Positions 24,201 through 36,214 of a DNA stretch of 64,000 bases are shown here, piece after piece. A program made the position numbers and the translations under genes. The stretch is taken from positions 12,361,501 to 12,425,500 of the forward strand of contig NC_079886.1 of NCBI RefSeq assembly GCF_029227915.1, in the 5' to 3' direction. The stretch is from Hydractinia symbiolongicarpus (lineage: Eukaryota; Cnidaria; Hydrozoa; Anthoathecata; Hydractiniidae). Under the pieces are notes generated by a model, which was not told the DNA's origin, did not search any database, and saw nothing but the letters and a program-made list of their open reading frames with translations. Within the stretch, counting starts at the first letter, position 1. Each line of letters starts with the position of its first letter.

Positions 24201-25866
24201 TGTCTTAACTATGTGCACAGTTCTTTAAAGTCTGTAATATGGCCTTTTGCAGTCTAATAAAGGCCTCGCACGTAAATCACGTGGTTTCACCTGTCTGCGC
24301 AGGTTACCATTGGACTAGTCCTTACAGTCTCAATGTGCCACAACGTCCCAAGTCGTTTTCATTAGCGCTGTTGCCTTACAACACTCCTAACTACGTGCAC
24401 AGTCTTATAAAGGCTGTAATATGGCCTTTTGCAGTCTAATAAAGGCCTCATACGTAATTAACGTGGTTCAATCTGCCTGTGCAGATTACGATTGGACTAG
24501 TCCTTCCAGTCTCAATGTGCTACAACGTCCCAAGTCGTTTTCATTAGCGCCATTGCATTAGAACACTCTTAACTACGTGCACAGTCCTATAAAGGCTGTA
24601 ATATGGCTTTTGCAGTCTATCAAAAGCCTCACACGTGAATCACGTGGTTCCATCTTCCTGTGCAGGTTACCATTGGACTATTCCTTACAGTCTCAATGTG
24701 CTACAACGTCCCAAGTCTTCTTCATTAGCGCTGTTGCCTTACAACACTATTAACTGCGTGCACAGTCCTATAAAGGCTGGAATATGGCCTTTTGCAGTCT
24801 AAGAAAAGCCTCACACGTAAATGACGTGGTTCCATCTGCCTGCGCAGGTTACCATTGGACTATTCCTTACAGTCTCAATGTGCTACAACGTCCAAAGTCG
24901 TTTTTATTAGCGCTGTTGCCTTACAACACTCTTAACTACGTGCACAGTCCAATAAAGGGTGTAATATAGCCTTTTGCAGTCTAATAAAGGCCTCACACGT
25001 AAATCACGTGGTTCCATCTGTCTGCGCAGGTTACCATTGCACTAGTCCTTACAGTCTCAATGCGCTACAACGTCCCAAGTCGTTTTCATTAGCGCTGTTG
25101 CCTTACAACACTATGAACTGCGTGCACAGTCCTATAAAGGCTGTAATATTGCCTTTTGCAGTCTAATAAAGGCCTCGCACGTAAATCACGTGGTTTCACC
25201 TGTCTGCGCAGGTTACCATTGGACTATTCCTTACAGTCTCAATGTGCTACAACGTCCCAAGTCTTCTTCATTAGCGCTGTAGCCTTACAACACTCTTAAC
25301 TACGTGCACAGTCCTAGAAAGGCTGTACTATAGCCTTTTGCAGTCTAATAAAGGCCTCATACGTAATTAACGTGGTTCCATCTGCCTGTGCAGGTTACCA
25401 TTGGACTAGTCCTTCCAGTCTCAATGCGCTACAACGTCCCAAGTCGTTTTTATTAGCACCGCTGCCTTACAACACTCCTAACTACGTGCACAGTCTTATA
25501 AAGGCTGTAATATGGCCTTTTGCAGTCTAATAAAGGCCTCATACGTAATTAACGTGGTTCAATCTGCCTGTGCAGGTTACGATTGGACTAGTCCTTCCAG
25601 TCTCAATGTGCTACAACGTCCCAAGTCGTTTTCATTAGCGCCATTGCATTAGAACACTCTTAACTACGTGCACAGTCCTATAAAGGCTGTAATATGGCTT
25701 TTGCAGTCTATCAAAAGCCTCACACGTGAATCACGTGGTTCCATCTGCCTGCGCAGGTTACCATTGGACTATTCCTTACAGTCTCAATGTGCTACAACGT
25801 CCCAAGTCGATTTCCTTAATGCCGTCGCTTTAGAACACTCTTAACTGCGTGCATCGTCCTATAAAG
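18228..25866. repeat. 7.64-kb tandem duplication, copy 2 (7639 bp)
   Basis: This copy is colinear with 10590-18227. The extra base is a T in GCACGTTAAATCACG near 23907; copy 1 reads GCACGTAAATCACG near 16267. One other difference seen is TTATAACAC near 23829 against TTATGACAC near 16190. The junction between copies lies in the shared string GTGCATCGTCCTATAAAG at 18210-18227: to its left the sequence follows the unit ending at 25866, to its right it follows 10590 onward. Confidence 0.93.
22066..23157. repeat. 3-monomer repeat, 546 bp x 2 (second occurrence)
   Basis: This is the counterpart of 14428-15519 within copy 2 of the 7.64-kb duplication. It carries the same TTTCGATTGG, CTAAAACG and CCTAGAAAGG markers and the same CCAATCTC difference in its second half, near 23052. 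The 3-mer duplication therefore preceded the 7.64-kb event. Confidence 0.85.
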
Positions 25867-27637
25867 GCTGTAATATGGCCTTTTGCAGTCTAATAAAAGC
25901 CTCACACGTAAATCACGTGGTTCCATCTGCCTGCGCAGGTTACCATTGCACTAGTCCTTTCAGTCTAAATGCGCTACAACGTCCCAAGTCGTTTTCATTA
26001 GCGCGATTGCATTAGAACACTCTTAACTACGTGCACAGTCGTGTAAAGGCTGTAATATGGCTTTTGCAGTCTAACAAAAGCCTCACACGTGAATCACGTG
26101 GTTCCATCTGCCTGGGCAGGTTACCATTGGACTATTCCTTACAGTTTCAATGTGCTACAACGTCCCAAGTCTTCTTCATTAGCGCTGTTGCCTTATAACA
26201 CTATTAACTGCGTGCACAGTCCAATAAAGGCTGTAATATTGCCTTTTGCAGTCTAATAAAGGCCTCGCACGTAAATCACGAGGTTTCACCTGTCTGCGCA
26301 GGTTACCATTGAACTAGTCCTTGCAGTCTCAATGTGCTACAACGTCCCAAGTCGTTTTCATTAGCGCCGTTGCCTTACAAACACTCTTAACTACGTGCAC
26401 AGTCCTATAAAGGCTGTAGTATGGCCTTCTGTAGTCTAATAAAGGCCTTGCACGTAAATCACGTCGTTTCACCTGTCTGCGCAGGTTACGATTGGACTAG
26501 TCCTTTCAGTCTCAATATGCTACAACATCCCAAGTCGTTTTCATTGGTGCTGTGGCCTTAGAACTGTCTTAACTATGTGCACAGTTCTTTAAAGTCTGTA
26601 ATATGGCCTTTTGCAGTCTAATAAAGGCCTCGCACGTAAATCACGTGGTTTCACCTGTCTGCGCAGGTTACCATTGGACTAGTCCTTACAGTCTCAATGT
26701 GCCACAACGTCCCAAGTCGTTTTCATTACCGCTGTTGCCTTACAACACTCCTAACTACGTGCACAGTCTTATAAAGGCTGTAATATGGCCTTTTGCAGTC
26801 TAATAAACTCCTCATACGTAATTAACGTGGTTCAATCTGCCTGTGCAGATTACGATTGGACTAGTCCTTCCAGTCTCAATGTGCTACAACGTCCCAAGTC
26901 GTTTTCATTAGCGCCATTGCATTAGAACACTCTTAACTACGTGCACAGTCCTATAAAGGCTGTAATATGGCTTTTGCAGTCTATCAAAAGCCTCACACGT
27001 GAATCACGTGGTTCCATCTTCCTGTGCAGGTTACCATTGGACTATTCCTTACAGTCTCAATGTGCTACAACGTCCCAAGTCTTCTTCATTAGCGCTGTTG
27101 CCTTACAACACTATTAACTGCGTGCACAGTCCTATAAAGGCTGGAATATGGCCTTTTGCAGTCTAAGAAAAGCCTCACACGTAAATGACGTGGTTCCATC
27201 TGCCTGCGCAGGTTACCATTGGACTATTCCTTACAGTCTCAATGTGCTACAACGTCCAAAGTCGTTTTTATTAGCGCTGTTGCCTTACAACACTCTTAAC
27301 TACGTGCACAGTCCAATAAAGGGTGTAATATAGCCTTTTGCAGTGTAATAAAGGCCTCACACGTAAATCACGTGGTTCCATCTGTCTGCGCAGGTTACCA
27401 TTGCACTAGTCCTTACAGTCTCAATGCGCTACAACGTCCCAAGTCGTTTTCATTAGCGCTGTTGCCTTACAACACTATGAACTGCGTGCACAGTCCTATA
27501 AAGGCTGTAATATTGCCTTTTGCAGTCTAATAAAGGCCTCGCACGTACATCACGTGGTTTCACCTGTCTGCGCAGGTTACCATTGGACTATTCCTTACAG
27601 TCTCAATGTGCTACAACGTCCCAAGTCTTCTTCATTA
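22909..27637. repeat. 13-monomer repeat, two full copies (2365 + 2364 bp)
   Basis: Copies span 22909-25273 and 25274-27637; units at 24239 and 24784 recur at 26603 and 27148, offset 2364 bp. The first copy is one base longer because of the inserted T near 23907. Small differences include TTGAACTAG near 26309, ACAACATCCC near 26523, CATTACCGC near 26725 and AATAAACTCC near 26802 in the second copy. Homology stops where the first copy returns to GCGCTGTAGCC and the second reads GCGCTGTTGCC near 27638. Confidence 0.9.
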
Positions 27638-27863
27638 GCGCTGTTGCCTTATAACACTATTAACTGCGTGCACAGTCCTATAAAGGCTGTAGTATGGCCT
27701 TCTGTAGTCTAATAAAGGCCTTGCACGTAAATCACGTCGTTTCACCTGTCTGCCCAGGTTACGATTGGACTAGTCCTTTCAGTCTCAATATGCTACAACG
27801 TCCCAAGTCGTTTTCATTGGCGCTGTGGCCTTAGAACTGTCTTAACTATGTGCACAGTCCTAT
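27638..27863. repeat. Linker with a class D monomer
   Basis: This short stretch between two higher-order blocks holds the end of one monomer and a class D unit (ATGGCCTTCTGTAG near 27691, with CTGCCCAGG and GGCGCTGTGGCC). It resembles the class D units near 36594 and 37867. It separates the 13-monomer block from the 18-monomer block. Confidence 0.75.
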
Positions 27864-30800
27864 AAAGGCTGTAATATGGCCTTTTGCAGTCTAATAAAAG
27901 TCTCACACGTAAATCACGTGGTTCCACCTGCCTGCGCAGGTTACCAATGGACTATTACTTACAGTCTCAATGTGCTACAACGTCCCAAGTCGTTTTCATT
28001 AGCGCTGTTGCCTTACAACACTATTAACTGCGTGCACAGTCCTATACAGGCTGTAATATTGCCTTTTGCAGTCTAATAAAGGCCTCGCACGTAAATCACG
28101 TGGTTTCACCTGTCTGTGCAGGTTACCATTGGACTAGTCCCTACAGTCTCAATGTGCCACAACGTCCCAAGTCGTTTTCATTAGCGCTGTAGCCTTACAA
28201 CACTCTTAACTACGTGCACAGTTCTATAAAGGCTGTACTATAGCCTTTTGCAGTCTAATAAAGGCCTCATTTGTAATTAACGTGGTTCCATCTGCCTGTG
28301 CAGGTTACCATTGGACTAGTCCTTCCAGTCTCAATGCGCTACAACGTCCCAAGTCGTTTTTATTAGCACCGCTGCCTTACAACACTCCTAACTACGTGCA
28401 CAGTCTTATAAAGGCTGTAATATGGCCTTTTGCAGTCTAATAAAGGCCTCATACGTAAATCACGTGGTTCCATCTGCCTGCGCAGGTTACCATTGCACTA
28501 TTCCTTACAGTCTCAATGTGCTACAACGTCCCAAGTCGTTTTCAATAGCGCCATTGCATTAGAACACTATTAACTGCGTGCACAGTCCTATAAAGACCGT
28601 AATATGGCCTTTTGCAGTCTAACAAAAGCCTCACACGTAAGTCACGTGGTTCCATCTGCCTGCACAAGTTACCATTGCACTAGTCCTTTCAGTCTCAATG
28701 CGCTACAACGTCCCAAGTTCTTCTCATTGGCGCCGTTGCCTTAGAACACTCTTAACTACGTGCACAGTCCTATAAAGACCGTAATATGGCCTTTTGCAGT
28801 CTAATAAAAGCCTCACACGTAAATCACGTGGTTCCATCTGCCTGCGCAAGTTACCATTGCATTATTCCTTAGTCTCAGTGTGCTACAACGTCCCAAGTCG
28901 TTTTCATTGGCGCCATTGCATTAGAACACTATTAACTGCGTGCACAGTCCTATAAAGGCTGTAATAGTGCCTTTTGCAGTCTAATAAAGGCCTCGCATGT
29001 AAATCACGTAGTTTCACCTGTCTGCGCAGGTTACCATTGGACTAGTCCTTCCAGTCTCAATGTGCTACAACGTCCCAAGTCGTATTCATTAGCGCCTTTG
29101 CCTTACAACACTCTGAACTACGTGCACAGTCCTATAAAGGCTGTAGTATGGCCTTCTGCAGTCTAATAAAGGCCTTGCACGTAAATCACGTCGTTTCACC
29201 TGTCTGCGCAGGTTACGATTGGACTAGTCCTTTCAGTCTCAATATGCTACAACGTCCCGAGTCGTTTTCATAGGCGCTGTGGCCTTAGAACTGTCTTAAC
29301 TATGTGCACAGTCCTATAAAGGCTGTAATATGGCCTTTTGCAGTCTAATAAAAGCCTCACACGTAAATCACGTGGTTCCATCTGCCTGCGCAGGTTACCA
29401 TTGCACTATTCCTTCCAGTCTCAATGCGCTACAACGTCCCAAGTCGTTTTCATTATCGCCATTGCATTAGAACACTCTTAACTACGTGCACAGTCCTATA
29501 AAGGCTGTAATATGGCTTTTGCAGTCTAACAAAAGCCTCGCACGTAAATCACGTGGTTCCATCTGCCTGCGCAGGTTACCATTGGACTATTCCTTACAGT
29601 CTCAATGTGCTACAACGTCCCAAGTCGTTTTCATTAGCGCCGTTGCCTTACAACACTCTTAATTACGTGCACAGTCCTATAAAGGCTGTACTATAGCCTT
29701 TTGCAGTCTAATAAAGGCCTTGCACGTAAATCACGTCGTTTCACCTGTCTGCGCAGGTTACGATTGGACTAGTCCTTTCAGTCTCAATGCGCTACAACGT
29801 CCCAAGTTCTTCTCATTGGCGCCGTTGCTTTAGAACACTCTTAACTACGTGCAAAGTCCTATAAAGACCGTAATATGGCCTTTTGCAGTCTAATAAAAGC
29901 CTCACACGTAAATCACGTGGTTTCACCTGTCTGCGCAGGTTACCATTGGACTAGTCCTTCAAGTCTCAATATGCTACAACGTCCCCAGTCGTTTTCATTG
30001 GCGCTGTGGCCATAGAACTGTCTTAACTATGTGCACAGTCCTCCAAAGGCTGTAATATGGCCTTTTGCAGTCTAATAAAAGCCTCACACGTAAATCACGT
30101 GATTCCATCTGCCTGCGCAGGTTACCATTGGACTATTCCTTACAGTCTCAATGTGCTACAACGTCCCAAGTCGTTTTCATTAGCGCCGTTGCCTTACAAC
30201 ACTCTTAACTACGTGCACAGTCCAATAAAGGGTGTAATATAGCCTTTTGCAGTCTAATAAAGGCCTCACACGTAAATCACGTGGTTCCATCTGTCTGCGC
30301 AGGTTACCATTGCACTAGTCCTTACAGTCTCAATGCGCTACAACGTCCCAAGTCGTTTTCATTAGCGCTGTTGCCTTACAACACTATAAACTGCGTGCAC
30401 AGTCCTATAAAGGCTGTAATATTGCCTTTTGCAGTCTAATAAAGGCCTCGCACGTAAATCACGTGGTTTCACCTGTCTGCGCAGGTTACCATTGGACTAG
30501 TCCTTTCAGTCTTAATGCGCTACAACGTCCCAAGTCGTTTTTATTAGCGCCGCTGCCTTACAACACTCTTAACTACGTGCATCGTCCTATAAAGACCGTA
30601 ATATGGCCTTTTGCAGTCTAATAAAGGCCTCACACGTAAATCACGTGGTTCCATCTTCCTGCGCAGGTTACCATTGCACTATTCCTTCCAGTCTCAATGT
30701 GCTACAACGTTCCAAGTCGTTTTCATTAGCGCCGTTGCCTTACAACACTCTTAATTACGTGCACAGTCCTATAAAGGCTGTACTATAGCCTTTTGCAGTC

Positions 30801-31136
30801 TAATAAAGGCCTTGCACGTAAATCACGTCGTTTCACCTGTCTGCGCAGGTTACGATTGGACTAGTCCTTTCAGTCTCAATGCGCTACAACGTCCCAAGTT
30901 CTTCTCATTGGCGCCGTTGCCTTAGAAGACTCTTAACTACGTGCAAAGTCCTATAAAGACCGTAATATGGCCTTTTGCAGTCTAATAAAAGCCTCACACG
31001 TAAATCACGTGGTTTCACCTGTCTGCGCAGGTTACCATTGGACTAGTCCTTCCAGTCTCAATATGCTACAACGTCCCCAGTCGTTTTCATTGGCGCTGTG
31101 GCCATAGAACTGTCTTAACTATGTGCACAGTCCTCC
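27864..31136. repeat. 18-monomer higher-order unit, copy 1 (3273 bp)
   Basis: Units at 27876 and 30057 recur at 31149 and 33330, offset 3273 bp. Shared private variants include CCTATACAGGCTG (near 28041 and 31314), GGCCTCATTTG (near 28262 and 31535), TTAGTCTCAGTGTGC (near 28868 and 32141) and CGTATTCATTAGCGCC (near 29081 and 32354). Within it, about 29.69-30.05 kb and 30.78-31.14 kb are similar at six monomers' distance (1092 bp). Confidence 0.88.
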
Positions 31137-33812
31137 AAAGGCTGTAATATGGCCTTTTGCAGTCTAATAAAAGTCTCACACGTAAATCACGTGGTTCCAC
31201 CTGCCTGCGCAGGTTACCAATGGACTATTACTTACAGTCTCAATGTGCTACAACGTCCCAAGTCGTTTTCATTAGCGCTGTTGCCTTACAACACTATTAA
31301 CTGCGTGCACAGTCCTATACAGGCTGTAATATTGCCTTTTGCAGTCTAATAAAGGCCTCGCACGTAAATCACGTGGTTTCACCTGTCTGTGCAGGTTACC
31401 ATTGGACTAGTCCCTACAGTCTCAATGTGCCACAACGTCCCAAGTCGTTTTCATTAGCGCTGTAGCCTTACAACACTCTTAACTACGTGCACAGTTCTAT
31501 AAAGGCTGTACTATAGCCTTTTGCAGTCTAATAAAGGCCTCATTTGTAATTAACGTGGTTCCATCTGCCTGTGCAGGTTACCATTGGACTAGTCCTTCCA
31601 GTCTCAATGCGCTACAACGTCCCAAGTCGTTTTTATTAGCACCGCTGCCTTACAACACTCCTAACTACGTGCACAGTCTTATAAAGGCTGTAATATGGCC
31701 TTTTGCAGTCTAATAAAGGCCTCATACGTAAATCACGTGGTTCCATCTGCCTGCGCAGGTTACCATTGCACTATTCCTTACAGTCTCAATGTGCTACAAC
31801 GTCCCAAGTCGTTTTCAATAGCGCCATTGCATTAGAACACTATTAACTGCGTGCACAGTCCTATAAAGACCGTAATATGGCCTTTTGCAGTCTAACAAAA
31901 GCCTCACACGTAAGTCACGTGGTTCCATCTGCCTGCACAAGTTACCATTGCACTAGTCCTTTCAGTCTCAATGCGCTACAACGTCCCAAGTTCTTCTCAT
32001 TGGCGCCGTTGCCTTAGAACACTCTTAACTACGTGCACAGTCCTATAAAGACCGTAATATGGCCTTTTGCAGTCTAATAAAAGCCTCACACGTAAATCAC
32101 GTGGTTCCATCTGCCTGCGCAAGTTACCATTGCATTATTCCTTAGTCTCAGTGTGCTACAACGTCCCAAGTCGTTTTCATTGGCGCCATTGCATTAGAAC
32201 ACTATTAACTGCGTGCACAGTCCTATAAAGGCTGTAATAGTGCCTTTTGCAGTCTAATAAAGGCCTCGCATGTAAATCACGTAGTTTCACCTGTCTGCGC
32301 AGGTTACCATTGGACTAGTCCTTCCAGTCTCAATGTGCTACAACGTCCCAAGTCGTATTCATTAGCGCCTTTGCCTTACAACACTCTGAACTACGTGCAC
32401 AGTCCTATAAAGGCTGTAGTATGGCCTTCTGCAGTCTAATAAAGGCCTTGCACGTAAATCACGTCGTTTCACCTGTCTGCGCAGGTTACGATTGGACTAG
32501 TCCTTTCAGTCTCAATATGCTACAACGTCCCGAGTCGTTTTCATAGGCGCTGTGGCCTTAGAACTGTCTTAACTATGTGCACAGTCCTATAAAGGCTGTA
32601 ATATGGCCTTTTGCAGTCTAATAAAAGCCTCACACGTAAATCACGTGGTTCCATCTGCCTGCGCAGGTTACCATTGCACTATTCCTTCCAGTCTCAATGC
32701 GCTACAACGTCCCAAGTCGTTTTCATTATCGCCATTGCATTAGAACACTCTTAACTACGTGCACAGTCCTATAAAGGCTGTAATATGGCTTTTGCAGTCT
32801 AACAAAAGCCTCGCACGTAAATCACGTGGTTCCATCTGCCTGCGCAGGTTACCATTGGACTATTCCTTACAGTCTCAATGTGCTACAACGTCCCAAGTCG
32901 TTTTCATTAGCGCCGTTGCCTTACAACACTCTTAATTACGTGCACAGTCCTATAAAGGCTGTACTATAGCCTTTTGCAGTCTAATAAAGGCCTTGCACGT
33001 AAATCACGTCGTTTCACCTGTCTGCGCAGGTTACGATTGGACTAGTCCTTTCAGTCTCAATGCGCTACAACGTCCCAAGTTCTTCTCATTGGCGCCGTTG
33101 CTTTAGAACACTCTTAACTACGTGCAAAGTCCTATAAAGACCGTAATATGGCCTTTTGCAGTCTAATAAAAGCCTCACACGTAAATCACGTGGTTTCACC
33201 TGTCTGCGCAGGTTACCATTGGACTAGTCCTTCAAGTCTCAATATGCTACAACGTCCCCAGTCGTTTTCATTGGCGCTGTGGCCATAGAACTGTCTTAAC
33301 TATGTGCACAGTCCTCCAAAGGCTGTAATATGGCCTTTTGCAGTCTAATAAAAGCCTCACACGTAAATCACGTGATTCCATCTGCCTGCGCAGGTTACCA
33401 TTGGACTATTCCTTACAGTCTCAATGTGCTACAACGTCCCAAGTCGTTTTCATTAGCGCCGTTGCCTTACAACACTCTTAACTACGTGCACAGTCCAATA
33501 AAGGGTGTAATATAGCCTTTTGCAGTCTAATAAAGGCCTCACACGTAAATCACGTGGTTCCATCTGTCTGCGCAGGTTACCATTGCACTAGTCCTTACAG
33601 TCTCAATGCGCTACAACGTCCCAAGTCGTTTTCATTAGCGCTGTTGCCTTACAACACTATAAACTGCGTGCACAGTCCTATAAAGGCTGTAATATTGCCT
33701 TTTGCAGTCTAATAAAGGCCTCGCACGTAAATCACGTGGTTTCACCTGTCTGCGCAGGTTACCATTGGACTAGTCCTTTCAGTCTTAATGCGCTACAACG
33801 TCCCAAGTCGTT
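31137..33812. repeat. 18-monomer higher-order unit, copy 2 (partial)
   Basis: This follows 27864 onward at offset 3273 bp until about 33812, then jumps forward by about one monomer: the unit at 30603-30788, marked ATCTTCCTGCGC and ACGTTCCAAG, has no counterpart. The sequence then continues like 30720-31148 up to about 34240. The missing unit is present again at 45847-46032, so the loss is specific to this copy. Confidence 0.85.
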
Positions 33813-34764
33813 TTCATTAGCGCCGTTGCCTTACAACACTCTTAATTACGTGCACAGTCCTATAAAGGCTGTACTATAGCCTTTTGCAGTCTAATAAAGG
33901 CCTTGCACGTAAATCACGTCGTTTCACCTGTCTGCGCAGGTTACGATTGGACTAGTCCTTTCAGTCTCAATGCGCTACAACGTCCCAAGTTCTTCTCATT
34001 GGCGCCGTTGCCTTAGAACACTCTTAACTACGTGCAAAGTCCTATAAAGACCGTAATATGGCCTTTTGCAGTCTAATAAAAGCCTCACACGTAAATCACG
34101 TGGTTTCACCTGTCTGCGCAGGTTACCATTGGACTAGTCCTTCCAGTCTCAATATGCTACAACGTCCCCAGTCGTTTTCATTGGCGCTGTGGCCATAGAA
34201 CTGTCTTAACTATGTGCACAGTCCTCCAAAGGCTGTAATATGGCCTTTTGCAGTCTAATAAAAGCCTCACACGTAAATCACGTGATTCCATCTGCCTGCG
34301 CAGGTTACCATTGCACTATTCCTTCCAGTCTCAATGCGCTACAACGTCCCAAGTCGTTTTATTAGCGCCATTGCATTAGAACACTCTTAACTACGTGCAC
34401 AGTCCTATAAAGGCTGTAATATGGCTTTTGCAGTCTAACAAAAGCCTCACACGTAAGTCACGTGGTTCCATCTGCCTGCGCAAGTTACCATTGCACTATT
34501 CCTTAGTCTCAATGTGCTACAACGTCCCAAGTCGTTTTCAATAGCGCCATTGCATTAGAACACTATTAACTGCGTGCACAGTCCTATAAAGACCGTAATA
34601 TGGCCTTTTGCAGTCTAACAAAAGCCTCACACGTAAGTCACGTGGTTCCATCTGCCTGCGCAAGTTACCATTGCACTAGTCCTTTCAGTCTCAATGCGCT
34701 ACAACGTCCCAAGTTCTTCTCATTGGCGCCGTTGCCTTAGAACACTCTTAACTGCGTGCACAGT

Positions 34765-36214
34765 CCTATAAAGACCGTAATATGGCCTTTTGCAGTCTAA
34801 TAAAAGCCTCACACGTAAATCACGTGGTTCCATCTGCCTGCGCAAGTTACCATTGCACTATTCCTTAGTCTCAATGTGCTACAACGTCCCAAGTCGTTTT
34901 CAATAGCGCCATTGCATTAGAACACTATTAACTGCGTGCACAGTCCTATAAAGGCTGTAATATTGCCTTTTGCAGTCTAACAAAAGCCTCACACGTGAAT
35001 CACGTGGTTCCATCTGCCTGGGCAGGTTACCATTGGACTATTCCTTACAGTGTCAATGTGCTACAACATCCCAAGTCTTCTTCAGTAGCGCTGTTGCCTT
35101 ATAACACTATTAACTGCGTGCACAGTCCTATAAAGGCTGCAATATGGCCTTTTGCAGTCTAACAAAAGCCTCGCACGTAAATCACGTGGTTTCACCTGCA
35201 TGCACAGGTTACCATTGGACTAGTCCTTTCAGTCTCAATGCGCTACAACGTCCCAAGTCGTTTTTATTAGCGCCGCTGCCTTACAACACTCTTAACTACG
35301 TGCATCGTCCTATAAAGACTGTAACATGGCCTTTTGCAGTCTAATAAAGGCCTCATACGTAATTAACGTGGTTCCATCTGCCTGTGCAGGTTACCATTGC
35401 ACTGTTCTTTCCAATCTCATGCGCTACCACGTCCCAAGTCGTTTTCATTAGCGCTGTTGCCTTACAACACTCTTAACTACGTGCACGGTCCTATAAAGAC
35501 CGTAATATGGCCTTTTGCAGTCTAATAAAAGCCTCACACGTAAATCACGTGGTTCCATCTGCCTGCGCAAGTTACCATTGCACTATTCCTTAGTCTCAAT
35601 GTGCTACAACGTCCCAAGTCGTTTTCAATAGCGCCATTGCATTAGAACACTATTAACTGCGTGCACAGTCCTATAAAGGCTGTAATATTGCCTTTTGCAG
35701 TCTAACAAAAGCCTCACACGTGAATCACGTGGTTCCATCTGCCTGGGCAGGTTACCATTGGACTATTCCTTACAGTGTCAATGTGCTACAACATCCCAAG
35801 TCTTCTTCAGTAGCGCTGTTGCCTTATAACACTATTAACTGCGTGCACAGTCCTATAAAGGCTGCAATATGGCCTTTTGCAGTCTAACAAAAGCCTCGCA
35901 CGTAAATCACGTGGTTTCACCTGCATGCACAGGTTACCATTGGACTAGTCCTTTCAGTCTCAATGCGCTACAACGTCCCAAGTCGTTTTTATTAGCGCCG
36001 CTGCCTTACAACACTCTTAACTACGTGCATCGTCCTATAAAGACTGTAACATGGCCTTTTGCAGTCTAATAAAGGCCTCATACGTAATTAACGTGGTTCC
36101 ATCTGCCTGTGCAGGTTACCATTGCACTGTTCTTTCCAATCTCATGCGCTACCACGTCCCAAGTCGTTTTCATTAGCGCTGTTGCCTTACAACACTCTTA
36201 ACTACGTGCACGGT
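34765..36214. repeat. 4-monomer duplication, 725 bp x 2
   Basis: The segment 34765-35489 recurs at 35490-36214; units at 35144 and 35869 are 725 bp apart and look identical. Both copies carry CAGTGTCAATG, ACAACATCCC, TTCTTCAGTAGCGC and CACCTGCATGCACAGG. The join lies near GTGCACGGTCC-TATAAAGACC at about 35490, where the flanking copy reads GGTCCAATAAAGGGTG (near 36211). The corresponding place in copy 2 of the large duplication (near 46.9-47.6 kb) has only one copy. Confidence 0.9.
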
